DNA of 64,000 nt from assembly GCF_000717185.1 (NCBI RefSeq), contig NZ_JNYE01000011.1, forward strand, positions 33,564-97,563, written 5' to 3'. Position numbers and translations under genes: made by a program. The stretch's first letter is position 1, and every line of letters begins with the position of its first letter. Below the pieces are notes generated by a model that saw only the letters and a program-made list of their open reading frames with translations, was not told the origin of the DNA and did not search any database. This document shows positions 9,112-18,239 of this stretch, one piece after another. The DNA is from Kitasatospora phosalacinea. Lineage in GTDB: Bacteria > Actinomycetota > Actinomycetes > Streptomycetales > Streptomycetaceae.

Positions 9112-10650
9112 GTGACGAACAGCCCCGTTCTTGATTCCGGCCGGATGGCGGAGTTCCGCGAAGCGCTGCTGAGCGCCTCCTTCACCGCCGACGGACTGCT
9201 GGACCTGCTCGGCCCGACCGCGTACGCGGCGCTGGCCCGGAGCGAGGCCGTTCCCGCGCTGCGGGCGACCCGCGGCGCCTCGCCGCTGGAGACCCTGGTG
9301 CGGCTGTTCCTGCTGCAGCGGCCGGTGTCCGCGGCCGCGGCGGCCGCCGCGCTGCCGGGCGGCGGACTGCTGGACGGCCTGCTGGCCGACGGCTGGCTGG
9401 CGGCCGACGGGGACGGGCTGCGCGCCACCGTGGACGTGCGGCCGTACGCCGACGAGGTGGCCGGGCTGCCCAGCGCCGACGCCTGGGTGGTGTCCGACCT
9501 GGGCTGCGCGGTCGGCGGGGCGGGCGGGATCGGCTCGGGCCGGACGGCCGCCGGGGTCGAGCGGCGCGACCTGGTGCTCGGGGTGGGCGGGGCGTCCACC
9601 ACGCTGGCCAACCTGACGGTGCGCCGACCGGTGCGCGAGGTGCTGGACCTGGGCTCCGGCTCCGGCGTGCAGGCCCTGCACGCGGCCCGGCACGCCCAGC
9701 GGGTCACCGCCACCGACCTCAACCCGCGCGCCCTGCACTTCACCCGGCTGACCGCCGCGCTCTCCGGCTTCGACCAGGTGGAGACCGCCGAGGGCAGCCT
9801 GTACGAGCCGGTCGGCGACCGTCGCTTCGACCTGATCGTCTCCAACCCGCCGTTCGTGATCTCCCCGGCGGGCCGGTTCACCTACCGGGACGGCGGGATG
9901 GCCGGCGACGAGCTGTGCCGCAGCGTGGTCCGCGGCGCGGCCGCCCACCTGGCCCCCGGCGGCTACTGCCAGCTGCTGGCGAACTGGCAGCACGTCAAGG
10001 GCGAGGACTGGCACGACCGGCTGGCCGGGTGGGTGGCCGGCACCGGCCTGGACGCCTGGGTGGTGCAGCGCGAGGTGCAGGACGTCGCGCAGTACGCCGA
10101 GCTGTGGCTGCGCGACGGCGGCGACCACCGCGGCGAGGAGTACGCCGCCCGCTACGAGGAGTGGCTGGACGGCTTCGAGGCGGCGGGCGTCGAGGGCATC
10201 GGCTTCGGCTGGATCACCCTGCGGGCCTCCGGCGCGGCCGAGCCCGTGGTGCGGATCGAGGAGTGGCCGCACCCCGTCGAGCAGCCGCTCGGCCCGCACA
10301 TCGAGGAGTGGTTCGCCCGGCAGGACTTCCTGCGCGCCCACGACGACGCCGGGCTGCTCGCCGCCCGCTACCTGCTCGCCGACGAGGTGGTCCAGGAGCA
10401 GATCGGCGACCCCGGCTCGGAGGACCCGGAGCACGTGGTCCTCCGGCACAACCGGGGCATGCGCCGGGCCACCAAGGTCGACACGGTCGGTGCGGGCTTC
10501 GTCGGCGTCTGCGACGGCACCCTCGCCGCCGGGGAGATCGTCGACGCGATCGCCCAACTGCTCGGCGAGGACGCGGCGCAGCTGCGCGAGCGGGTGCCCG
10601 AGTCGCTGCGGCTGCTCACCGAGCAGGGCTTCGTCGAACCGGTGCGCTGA
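9112..10650 (+). CDS. Class I SAM-dependent methyltransferase (N5-glutamine/HemK-like fold)
   Basis: 512 residues. An N-terminal winged-helix-like region (residues 1-140) is followed by a SAM domain with motif I VLDLGSGSGVQAL (about 182), acidic TATDLNPRA and the substrate motif IVSNPPF. The NPPF tetrad is typical of enzymes that methylate planar amide or amino groups (PrmC, RsmC/RlmG). A long C-terminal domain follows. The gene is conserved at this locus beside bldG and topA in Streptomyces. The substrate is not known; rRNA or protein glutamine are the likely classes. Confidence 0.8.
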   Translation: MTNSPVLDSGRMAEFREALLSASFTADGLLDLLGPTAYAALARSEAVPALRATRGASPLETLVRLFLLQRPVSAAAAAAALPGGGLLDGLLADGWLAADGDGLRATVDVRPYADEVAGLPSADAWVVSDLGCAVGGAGGIGSGRTAAGVERRDLVLGVGGASTTLANLTVRRPVREVLDLGSGSGVQALHAARHAQRVTATDLNPRALHFTRLTAALSGFDQVETAEGSLYEPVGDRRFDLIVSNPPFVISPAGRFTYRDGGMAGDELCRSVVRGAAAHLAPGGYCQLLANWQHVKGEDWHDRLAGWVAGTGLDAWVVQREVQDVAQYAELWLRDGGDHRGEEYAARYEEWLDGFEAAGVEGIGFGWITLRASGAAEPVVRIEEWPHPVEQPLGPHIEEWFARQDFLRAHDDAGLLAARYLLADEVVQEQIGDPGSEDPEHVVLRHNRGMRRATKVDTVGAGFVGVCDGTLAAGEIVDAIAQLLGEDAAQLRERVPESLRLLTEQGFVEPVR

Positions 10651-10770
10651 TCCCGCCCGCTCCCGCCTACTCCCGTCCGCTCCCGTCCGCTCCCGACCGT
10701 CGCACCAGGAGACGCCGGGACGCGCCGGGACGCGCCGGGACGCGCCGGGACGCGCCGGGACACGCCCGGC
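10651..10770. repeat. Two blocks of 10-bp tandem repeats after the methyltransferase gene
   Basis: About five copies of a TCCCGYCCGC-like decamer (10651-10700) are followed by about four copies of a CGCGCCGGGA decamer (10720-10760). The intergenic stretch 10651-10997 otherwise shows only short hairpins and no gene. Confidence 0.7.
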
Positions 10771-10997
10771 CGCGCCCGGCCGCGGTGACGTTGATCACCG
10801 TGCGGGGCCGCCGCCGCGCGCGGGCGGTGACCTGCGCGGCCCGGTCTCGTTGGGCAGGGCGGTCGGCCGCCGTCGGCGGCGTGTTCACCTCGTCGTTCCC
10901 CGCGCGTGGCCGGGCGTAATCCGGGTGTCCGCCGTCGGTTTTCCACCGGGTGCCAGGGTGCTGTCCACAGGCTGTGGAAGCGCGGGGGAGGACCGGG

Positions 10998-11552
10998 GTG
11001 GAGACGCCGACGACGCTGGTGGGCGGGGCGGTCCTGACGGTCTTCGGGAGCGCGCTGCTGCTGTGGTGCGCCGTGGAACTGCGCCTTCGCCACCACCTGC
11101 GCCGACGCGGCGTGCCCGCCACCGCGCAGGTGGTGGCCGATCCGGACCGGGGCGCCGCGATGGACAGCAGCCCGCTGCTGTCCTACCCGGTGGGGGTGCC
11201 GGACGCCCGCACCGGCGGCGCCGCGGGCGTCGGCCCCGGGGCGGCCCGCGGGACCGTCCGCGGGATCGTCCACGAACTGCATCCGGTCGCCGGGGCGGGC
11301 GGGCCGGGAGAGTCGGCCGAGCCGTACCGGTCGGTGTCGGCCCGGCCGCGGGGCGGCACGCCGCTGCGGCGGCCGGCCGGGTTGGCGCCGGGCGCGGCCG
11401 TGCAGGTCGCCTACGACCCGCGCCGGCCGGACCGGGTGGTGCTGGCCGCGCACGAGGACCTGCCCTCGCTGCCCGCTGACCTGTTCTGGGTGCTGCTCGC
11501 CACGTCCGCGCTGGCCGGAGGCCTGACGCTGCTGGCCGTGGCGCTGCGCTGA
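10998..11552 (+). CDS. DUF3592-like membrane protein
   Basis: 184 residues from GTG 10998, preceded by GGGGGAGGA. There is one membrane helix at each end (AVLTVFGSALLLWCAVEL; FWVLLATSALAGGLTLLA) around an extracytoplasmic loop with GVPATAQVVADPDR and VQVAYDPRRPDRVVL, the pattern of DUF3592-type proteins. Function unknown. It is a monocistronic gene between the methyltransferase and topA. Confidence 0.65.
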   Translation: METPTTLVGGAVLTVFGSALLLWCAVELRLRHHLRRRGVPATAQVVADPDRGAAMDSSPLLSYPVGVPDARTGGAAGVGPGAARGTVRGIVHELHPVAGAGGPGESAEPYRSVSARPRGGTPLRRPAGLAPGAAVQVAYDPRRPDRVVLAAHEDLPSLPADLFWVLLATSALAGGLTLLAVALR

Positions 11553-11840
11553 GGCGGCCCCGGCCGGGGTCGCGGAGCGCGTCGGCCGGTCGCGGAACGC
11601 GCTCCTCCGGTTCTGCGGAGCGGGGGCGTCCGTCGGCCCCGGGGTCGGGTTCCGGCCGTTCGGCGGCGGCCCGGACGGGACCCGGTGACGGGCGTGGTGC
11701 CGGGGAAAGACATGCCCCGGGGCCTGCCATCGGGTTACCGTTCGAGTGGCGTCGGTCGGCCTTGCCGGTGAAAAAGCAGGTTCCGTCCGTTTGACAAGGG
11801 TGGCCGGGGTACGGTCACACTCCGCTGGTGGGTCCGTCGC

Positions 11841-11880
11841 GCTGCGGCAGCCCAGGAGCTGCTGCGGCAGCCCAGGAGCT
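11841..11880. repeat. Perfect 20-bp tandem duplication in the topA leader
   Basis: GCTGCGGCAGCCCAGGAGCT occurs twice in a row (11841-11860 and 11861-11880), ending 30 bp before the topA start. The intergenic stretch 11553-11910 holds no convincing gene; this duplication is its clearest structure. Confidence 0.8.
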
Positions 11881-11910
11881 TTGGTAAACGACCGGGAGAG
11901 AAGAGCGAAG

Positions 11911-14811
11911 GTGTCCCCGAGCAGCGAGACCGCGCACGGCAAGCGACTCGTCATCGTCGAGTCGCCGGCCAAGGCCAAGACGATCAAGGGCTACCTCGGG
12001 CCCGGCTACATCGTCGAGGCCAGTGTCGGTCACATCCGCGACCTGCCCGGCACGGCCGCCGAGGTCCCGGACGAGTACACCGGCGAGGTGCGCCGCCTCG
12101 GCGTCGACGTGGACCACGACTTCGCTCCGATCTACGTGGTGAACCCGGACAAGAAGTCCCAGGTCACCAAGTTGAAGTCGCTGCTGAAGGAGTCCGACGA
12201 GCTCTTCCTCGCCACCGATGAGGACCGCGAGGGCGAGGCCATCGCGTGGCACCTGCAGGAAGTGCTCAAGCCCAAGGTGCCGGTGCACCGGATGGTCTTC
12301 CACGAGATCACCAAGGACGCGATCCAGGAGGCCGTGCGCAACCCGCGGCACCTGAACAAGCGCCTGGTCGACGCGCAGGAGACCCGCCGCATCCTGGACC
12401 GCCTCTACGGCTACGAGGTCTCCCCGGTGCTGTGGAAGAAGGTCATGCCGAAGCTCTCGGCGGGCCGCGTCCAGTCGGTGGCCACCCGCCTGGTGGTCGA
12501 GCGCGAGCGCGAGCGGATCGCCTTCACCTCGGCCTCGTACTGGGACCTGGTCGGCACCTTCGGCACCTTCGGCACCGGCCGCACCTCCGCCGACGCGGCG
12601 AACCCGGAGTCCTTCGGGGCCCGCCTGGTCTCGGTCGACGGCAAGCGGGTCGCCACCGGCCGCGACTTCGGCCCGGACGGCCGCCTGAAGAGCGCCGCGA
12701 CCACCCTGCACCTGGACGAGCAGGCCGCCCGCGCGCTGGCCGCCGGGCTGCAGCAGACCTCGTTCAGCGTCCGCAGCGTCGAGTCCAAGCCGTACCGCCG
12801 CTCCCCGTACGCGCCGTTCCGCACCACCACGCTGCAGCAGGAGGCCAGCCGCAAGCTGGGCTTCGGCGCGAAGCGGACCATGCAGGTGGCGCAGAAGCTG
12901 TACGAGAACGGCTTCATCACCTACATGCGCACCGACTCGACCACGCTGTCGGAGACCGCGGTCACCGCGGCCCGCGTCCAGGTCACCCAGCTGTACGGGG
13001 CCGACTACCTGCCGTCCGCGCCGCGCACCTACGCCTCCAAGGTGAAGAACGCGCAGGAGGCGCACGAGGCGATCCGCCCGTCCGGGGACCGCTTCCGCAC
13101 GCCCGCCGAGACCGGGCTGGGCGGCGACGACTTCCGGCTGTACGAGCTGATCTGGATGCGCACCGTCGCCTCCCAGATGAAGGACGCGGTCGGCCAGTCG
13201 GTGACCGTCAAGGTCGGCGGCCGGTCCGCCGACGGGCGGGACGCCGAGTTCTCCGCCTCCGGCAAGATCATCACCTTCCACGGCTTCCTGAAGGCCTACG
13301 TCGAGGGCGCGGACGACCCGAACGCCGAGCTGGACGACCGCGAGCGCCGCCTGCCGCAGGTCGCCGAGGGCGACCCGCTGGCCGCCGAGAAGCTCACCCC
13401 CGAGGGCCACGCCACCAAGCCGCCGGCCCGCTACACCGAGGCCTCGCTGGTCAAGGAGCTGGAGGACCGGGAGATCGGCCGCCCGTCCACCTACGCCTCG
13501 ATCATCGACACGATCATCAACCGCAAGTACGTGTTCAAGAAGGGCACCGCCCTGGTGCCGTCCTTCTTGTCCTTCGCGGTGGTCAACCTGCTGGAGAAGC
13601 ACTTCGGCCGCCTGGTCGACTACGACTTCACCGCGAAGATGGAGGACGACCTCGACCGGATCGCGGCCGGCCAGGCCGAGTCCGTGCCGTGGCTCAAGCG
13701 CTTCTACTTCGGCGTGGGCGAGGCCGGTGCGGCGGTCGGCGGCGCGGTCGGCGGCGCCGCCGACGCGGGCAACGGCGACGGCGACCACCTCGGCGGCCTC
13801 AAGGAGCTCGTCACCGACCTCGGCGCGATCGACGCCCGGGAGATCAGCTCCTTCCCGATCGGCGACGGCATCGTGCTCCGGGTCGGCCGCTTCGGCCCGT
13901 ACGTGGAGCGCCCGGCCGCCGTCGAGGGCGAGCCCGGCCAGCGCGCCGACGTCCCCGAGGACCTGCCGCCGGACGAGCTGACCGTCGGGCTCGCCGAGGA
14001 GCTGTTCGCCAAGCCCAGCGGCGAGCGCGAGCTCGGCACCGACCCGGTCAGCGGCAACCCGCTGGTCGCCAAGGCCGGCCGGTACGGCCCGTACGTCACC
14101 GAGGTGCTGCCCGAGGGCACGCCGAAGACCGGCAAGAACGCCGTCAAGCCGCGCACCGCGTCGCTGTTCAAGTCGATGGACCTGGACACCGTCACGCTGG
14201 AGGACGCGCTGAAGCTGCTGTCGCTGCCGCGGGTCGTCGGCGCCGACGCCGAGGGCAACGAGATCACCGCGCAGAACGGCCGCTACGGCCCGTACCTCAA
14301 GCGCGGCACCGACTCGCGCTCGCTCACCAGCGAGGACCAGCTGCTGTCCATCACCCTGGACGAGGCGCTGGCCATCTACGCCCAGCCCAAGGCGCGCGGG
14401 CGGGCCGCCGCCGCGCCGCCGCTCAAGGAGCTCGGCAACGACCCGGTCAGCGAGCGGCCCGTGGTGGTCAAGGACGGCCGGTTCGGCCCGTACGTCACCG
14501 ACGGGGAGACCAACGCGACGCTCCGCAAGGACGACGAGGTCGAGACCATCACCCCCGAGCGGGCCTACGAGCTGCTCGCCGAGAAGCGCGCCCGCGGGCC
14601 GGTGAAGAAGACCGCCAAGAAGGCCCCGGCGAAGAAGGCCGCGGCCACCAAGACGGCGGCCAAGAAGACCACCACGGCCAAGAAGGCCGCCGCGAAGAAG
14701 ACCACGGCGGTCAAGAAGACGGCCACCGAGACGGCGGCGAAGAAGACCACCGCCAAGGCCGCGGCGGCCCCGGAGACCGGCGCCGCGGGCGGCGGTTCCG
14801 AGGAGAGTTGA
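11911..14811 (+). CDS. topA: DNA topoisomerase I
   Basis: 966 residues. The TOPRIM domain carries RLVIVESPAKAKTIKGYLG near the N-terminus and DEDREGEAIAWH, with acidic metal ligands. The catalytic Tyr is in GFITYMRTDST (about residue 332). The C-terminus repeats topo C-terminal modules (GRYGPYV, GRFGPYVT) and ends in a Lys/Ala-rich tail (KKTAKKAPAKKAAATK and similar), the actinobacterial processivity tail. The enzyme relaxes negative supercoils. GTG 11911 is chosen because the conserved region starts right after it; the upstream in-frame extension is unlikely. Confidence 0.96.
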   Translation: MSPSSETAHGKRLVIVESPAKAKTIKGYLGPGYIVEASVGHIRDLPGTAAEVPDEYTGEVRRLGVDVDHDFAPIYVVNPDKKSQVTKLKSLLKESDELFLATDEDREGEAIAWHLQEVLKPKVPVHRMVFHEITKDAIQEAVRNPRHLNKRLVDAQETRRILDRLYGYEVSPVLWKKVMPKLSAGRVQSVATRLVVERERERIAFTSASYWDLVGTFGTFGTGRTSADAANPESFGARLVSVDGKRVATGRDFGPDGRLKSAATTLHLDEQAARALAAGLQQTSFSVRSVESKPYRRSPYAPFRTTTLQQEASRKLGFGAKRTMQVAQKLYENGFITYMRTDSTTLSETAVTAARVQVTQLYGADYLPSAPRTYASKVKNAQEAHEAIRPSGDRFRTPAETGLGGDDFRLYELIWMRTVASQMKDAVGQSVTVKVGGRSADGRDAEFSASGKIITFHGFLKAYVEGADDPNAELDDRERRLPQVAEGDPLAAEKLTPEGHATKPPARYTEASLVKELEDREIGRPSTYASIIDTIINRKYVFKKGTALVPSFLSFAVVNLLEKHFGRLVDYDFTAKMEDDLDRIAAGQAESVPWLKRFYFGVGEAGAAVGGAVGGAADAGNGDGDHLGGLKELVTDLGAIDAREISSFPIGDGIVLRVGRFGPYVERPAAVEGEPGQRADVPEDLPPDELTVGLAEELFAKPSGERELGTDPVSGNPLVAKAGRYGPYVTEVLPEGTPKTGKNAVKPRTASLFKSMDLDTVTLEDALKLLSLPRVVGADAEGNEITAQNGRYGPYLKRGTDSRSLTSEDQLLSITLDEALAIYAQPKARGRAAAAPPLKELGNDPVSERPVVVKDGRFGPYVTDGETNATLRKDDEVETITPERAYELLAEKRARGPVKKTAKKAPAKKAAATKTAAKKTTTAKKAAAKKTTAVKKTATETAAKKTTAKAAAAPETGAAGGGSEES

Positions 14812-14822
14812 CGGACACTCCG

Positions 14823-14856
14823 TAACGGGCCTGTTCGAATCCGGGCAGGCCCGTTA
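14823..14856 (+). terminator. Hairpin after topA
   Basis: TAACGGGCCTG (14823-14833) pairs perfectly with CAGGCCCGTTA (14846-14856). The hairpin lies 11 bp after the topA stop and has no T tract. Confidence 0.75.
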
Positions 14857-14889
14857 AGGGAGGGCACCCGCACTCGCTACGCTGACCGT

Positions 14890-17800
14890 ATGACGAGCGA
14901 GGAGCTGCCCCCCACCGCACGCACCGCCGCCCCCGGCCTCCCCGGGGCCGCCCCCGCCGGGACGCCCGGCGAGCGGGCCCGTGCGCTGCTGAGGCTGCGG
15001 CCCTACCGGAAACTCTGGACCACCCAGCTGCTCGGCGGGACGGCCGACCGGCTGACCGTCCTGGTGCTGGTGCCGCTCACCGTGGTGGCCGCCGCGCTCG
15101 GCGGCCAGTTCGGGCACGGCTACCGGGCGCTCGCGCTCGCCGTCGCCGCGCTGTTCGCGGCCCGGCTGTTCGCCACCGGGCTGCTCGGCGCGGTCCTGCT
15201 CGGCCCCGTCCACGCGCTGGTCGGCGGCAAGCTCGACCGCCGCTGGAGCCTGCTCGGCGCCGACCTGTTCCGCGCCCTGCTGATCGGCCTGGCCCCCTGG
15301 TGGGCCGTCTGGTCGCCCGGCTCGGCCACCTGGCTGCTGCTCGGCACCGCCTTCCTGGCCGGCGCCGCCGAACGGGTCTGGACCATCGGCAAGGCCGCTG
15401 CCGTCCCCGGCCTGCTGGCCGTCCCCGAACAGCCCGGGCCGCCGTCCGCCGCCGCGCTGGACGCCGTCCGCACCCTCGACGCCCGCACCGGCTGGGCCGC
15501 GCTGCCGCTGGCCGCCGCGGGGCTGGTCGGCCTCACCCTGCTCAACAACGTGCTCGCCGCGCTCGGCCTGGACTGGCTGCGCACGCACCAGCTCACCGTC
15601 GCCGGGCTCGGCGCCGCCGCGCTGTTCGCCACCAACGCCGCGCTGCTGTACCTCCAGGAGCTGCCCGCCGGGGCGAGCGCCGCACCGCGCTCCCCGCTGC
15701 AGGGCCTGCGCGCGCCCACCGACGCCACGCCCGGTCCGTCCCTGAAGAAGGGCCGCACCGGCTCCGCCCCGTACTTCACCTTCTCGATCGCCGCCGCGTA
15801 CGCCTCGATGGCCGGGGTCGCCGCGCTCGGCCTGCTCACCGCGGGCGAGCACCTGGCCGGGCCGATCGGCTACGGCCTGCTGGTGCTGGCCGCCGCGGGC
15901 GCCCCCGCGATCGGCGTCCGGCTCAGCCGGGCCACCCTGCCCGGCCTGTCCCGCCGCCGACTGCTGGCCCTCGGCCTGGTCACCTCCGGCGTGGCGCTGA
16001 TCCTGGCCGGGCTCGTCCTCGACTTCGTCCTGGTGCTGCTGTTCACCGTGCTGGCCGGGCTGGCCGCGGGCGTGGTCATCGCCACCGGGCGCGGCCTGCT
16101 CGCCCAGGAGATCGAGGAGATCCGGCTCGGCAAGGTCACCGAGCACCTGTACGCCGTCCTGCGGACCGTCGTCGGCGCCGCCCTGGTCGGCATGCCGCTG
16201 CTGGCCGCCGCGTACGGGCAGGTCTCCCTCGGCGAGGTCGGCCGCGGCCACTTCACCTTCATCCACGACGGCGCCGCGCTCGCCGTCTCCACCGCCGGGC
16301 TGCTGACCCTGGTGCTGGCCGCCGTCGTGCTGCTCAAGACCGACGACCAGCGCGGCGTCGTCCCGTTCGGCCGCGAGCTGGCCCAGGCCGTCCGCGGCCG
16401 GGCCGAGGTCGCCCCGCACCGGGCCGCCGGCCAGGGCTACTTCATCGCCCTGGAGGGCGGCGACGGCGCCGGCAAGTCCACCCAGGCGCAGGCGCTGGCC
16501 GAGTGGATCCGCGCCAAGGGCCACGAGGTCGTCCTCACCCGCGAACCCGGCGGCTCCCCGATCGGGCAGCGGCTGCGCGCCCTCGTCCTGGACGTCGGCA
16601 ACACCGGGCTCTCGCACCGGGCCGAGGCGCTGATCTACGCCGCCGACCGGGCCGAGCACGTCGAGAACGTCATCCGCCCCGCCCTGGAGCGCGGCGCGGT
16701 CGTCATCACCGACCGGTACATGGACTCCTCCATCGCCTACCAGGGCGCCGGGCGCGACCTCGCCGCCACCGAGGTCGCCCGGATCTCCCGCTGGGCCACC
16801 GGCGGGCTCGTCCCCGACCTGACGGTCGTCCTGGACGTCGACCCGACCGCCGCCCGCGACCGCTTCACCGAGGCGCTCGACCGGCTGGAGTCCGAGCCCA
16901 CCGAGTTCCACCAGCGGGTCCGCTCCGGGTTCCTGGCGCTCGCCGCCGCCGACCCGGCCCGCTACCTGGTCGTCGACGGCACCCAGGCCCCCGCCGTCGT
17001 CACCACCGCGATCCGGCACCGGCTCGACCGCGAACTGCCGCTCTCCAGCCAGGAGAAGGTCGCCAAGGCCGAGCAGGAGCGCAAGGCCCGCGAGGAGGCC
17101 GCCCGGCGCGCCGCCGAGGCCGAGGCCGCCCGCAAGGCCGCCGAGGAGGCCGAGCGCAAGCGCCTCGAACTGCTGGAGCAGCTGCGCGCCGAGCAGGCCG
17201 AGAAGGACCGGCTCGCCGCCGAGGAAGCCGCCCGCGCCGAGGCCGAGGCCGCCCGCAAGGCCGCCGAGACCGCCCGGCTCGCCGCCGAGGCGGAGGCCGC
17301 GCGCCGCGCCGAGGAGGACGCGAAGCGGCGCGCCGAGGAGGCCGCCCGGGCCGAGGCGGCGGCGGAGGCGGCCCGCAAGGCCGCGGCCGAGGAGGCCGCC
17401 CGGGTCGAGTTCGCCCGCCAGCGCGAGCTGCAGCGGGAGGAGCAGCGGCGGCGCGCCGAGGAGGCGCTGCAGCGGGCGGAGGCCGCGCGGCGGGCCGCGG
17501 AGGCGGGGGCGGCCGCGGCGCTCGCGGCGGAGGCTCCGGCTCCGGCTCCGGCGCGGGCCGACGAGACCGCGGTGCTGCCGAAGGTCGAAGCGGAGGGCGG
17601 GGACGCGGACACCACCCGGGAACTGCCCAAGCCCGCGCCGGTCGCTCCGGGGACCTCTCCGGCGGCCGCTCCGGGGGTTGCTCCGGGGGTCGACGAGACC
17701 GCGGTGCTGCCGGTGGTCGCGGACGAGGACCGGGCCGGGGACGTCGAGGAGACGGCCGTGCTGCCCAAGGCGGACGACCCGACCGCGCGGGTGCCCAAGG

Positions 17801-18012
17801 GCCTGTTCCGGGACGAGCCCGACTCCACGCAGACCCGCGAGCTGCGGCCCCGGCCGGAGTGGGCCGAGGAGACGCCGCTCGACGACCTGCCCAGCCTGAC
17901 CGACAGCCTGCTCGGCTCCCGCGAGGAGTGGGCCCGCTGGGAGACGGACGAGCCCGAGGACGGGACGGACGAGCAGCCGAAGAAGGGTGGCTGGCGCCGC
18001 CGCAAGGACTAG
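14890..18012 (+). CDS. tmk: MFS-like membrane domain fused to dTMP kinase with coiled tail
   Basis: 1040 residues in three parts. Residues 1-510 form a multi-span MFS-like region (RPYRKLWTTQLLGGTADR start). Residues 515-720 are thymidylate kinase: P-loop EGGDGAGKST, TREPGGSPIGQRLR, ITDRYMDSSIAYQG. Residues 725 to the end are a long Ala/Glu/Arg/Lys coiled-coil tail and an acidic, Pro-rich end. dTMP kinase phosphorylates dTMP to dTDP for DNA synthesis. The same fusion is common in Streptomyces; why the kinase is membrane-tethered is not known. holB follows, as in many bacteria. Confidence 0.9.
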   Translation: MTSEELPPTARTAAPGLPGAAPAGTPGERARALLRLRPYRKLWTTQLLGGTADRLTVLVLVPLTVVAAALGGQFGHGYRALALAVAALFAARLFATGLLGAVLLGPVHALVGGKLDRRWSLLGADLFRALLIGLAPWWAVWSPGSATWLLLGTAFLAGAAERVWTIGKAAAVPGLLAVPEQPGPPSAAALDAVRTLDARTGWAALPLAAAGLVGLTLLNNVLAALGLDWLRTHQLTVAGLGAAALFATNAALLYLQELPAGASAAPRSPLQGLRAPTDATPGPSLKKGRTGSAPYFTFSIAAAYASMAGVAALGLLTAGEHLAGPIGYGLLVLAAAGAPAIGVRLSRATLPGLSRRRLLALGLVTSGVALILAGLVLDFVLVLLFTVLAGLAAGVVIATGRGLLAQEIEEIRLGKVTEHLYAVLRTVVGAALVGMPLLAAAYGQVSLGEVGRGHFTFIHDGAALAVSTAGLLTLVLAAVVLLKTDDQRGVVPFGRELAQAVRGRAEVAPHRAAGQGYFIALEGGDGAGKSTQAQALAEWIRAKGHEVVLTREPGGSPIGQRLRALVLDVGNTGLSHRAEALIYAADRAEHVENVIRPALERGAVVITDRYMDSSIAYQGAGRDLAATEVARISRWATGGLVPDLTVVLDVDPTAARDRFTEALDRLESEPTEFHQRVRSGFLALAAADPARYLVVDGTQAPAVVTTAIRHRLDRELPLSSQEKVAKAEQERKAREEAARRAAEAEAARKAAEEAERKRLELLEQLRAEQAEKDRLAAEEAARAEAEAARKAAETARLAAEAEAARRAEEDAKRRAEEAARAEAAAEAARKAAAEEAARVEFARQRELQREEQRRRAEEALQRAEAARRAAEAGAAAALAAEAPAPAPARADETAVLPKVEAEGGDADTTRELPKPAPVAPGTSPAAAPGVAPGVDETAVLPVVADEDRAGDVEETAVLPKADDPTARVPKGLFRDEPDSTQTRELRPRPEWAEETPLDDLPSLTDSLLGSREEWARWETDEPEDGTDEQPKKGGWRRRKD

Positions 18013-18239
18013 GCCCTGCTGCTCGGCCGGGAACGGAACGGCGCAGTGGGTGCGGCGAGGTCGCGACGGGACGGCAGGTGTCACTGCCCGCGTCGCGGCC
18101 TCGTTGCACGTGCGGCCCCTGCCGGGCCGGGGCTGTCCCCGGGCGGGGTTAGGCTCGGCGGGCGGGCCAGGGCGGCGGGAGCGGGAGCGGGAGCGGCGGG
18201 AACGGCGGTAGCGGTGGCATCGGTGACGAGGAGCGCGGC

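Noticed and set aside
10651..10770. Decamer blocks as a CRISPR array
   Set aside because: Units are 10 bp, contiguous and without spacers; they are simple tandem repeats.
11791..11815. TTGACA with TACGGT upstream of topA as a promoter
   Set aside because: The spacing is only about 13 bases, too short for a standard promoter; not called.
14854..18084. Long minus-strand frame opposite the MFS-tmk gene
   Set aside because: Antisense shadow of a gene with clear P-loop and thymidylate kinase motifs; composition is Gly/Gln-repeat-like with no domain.
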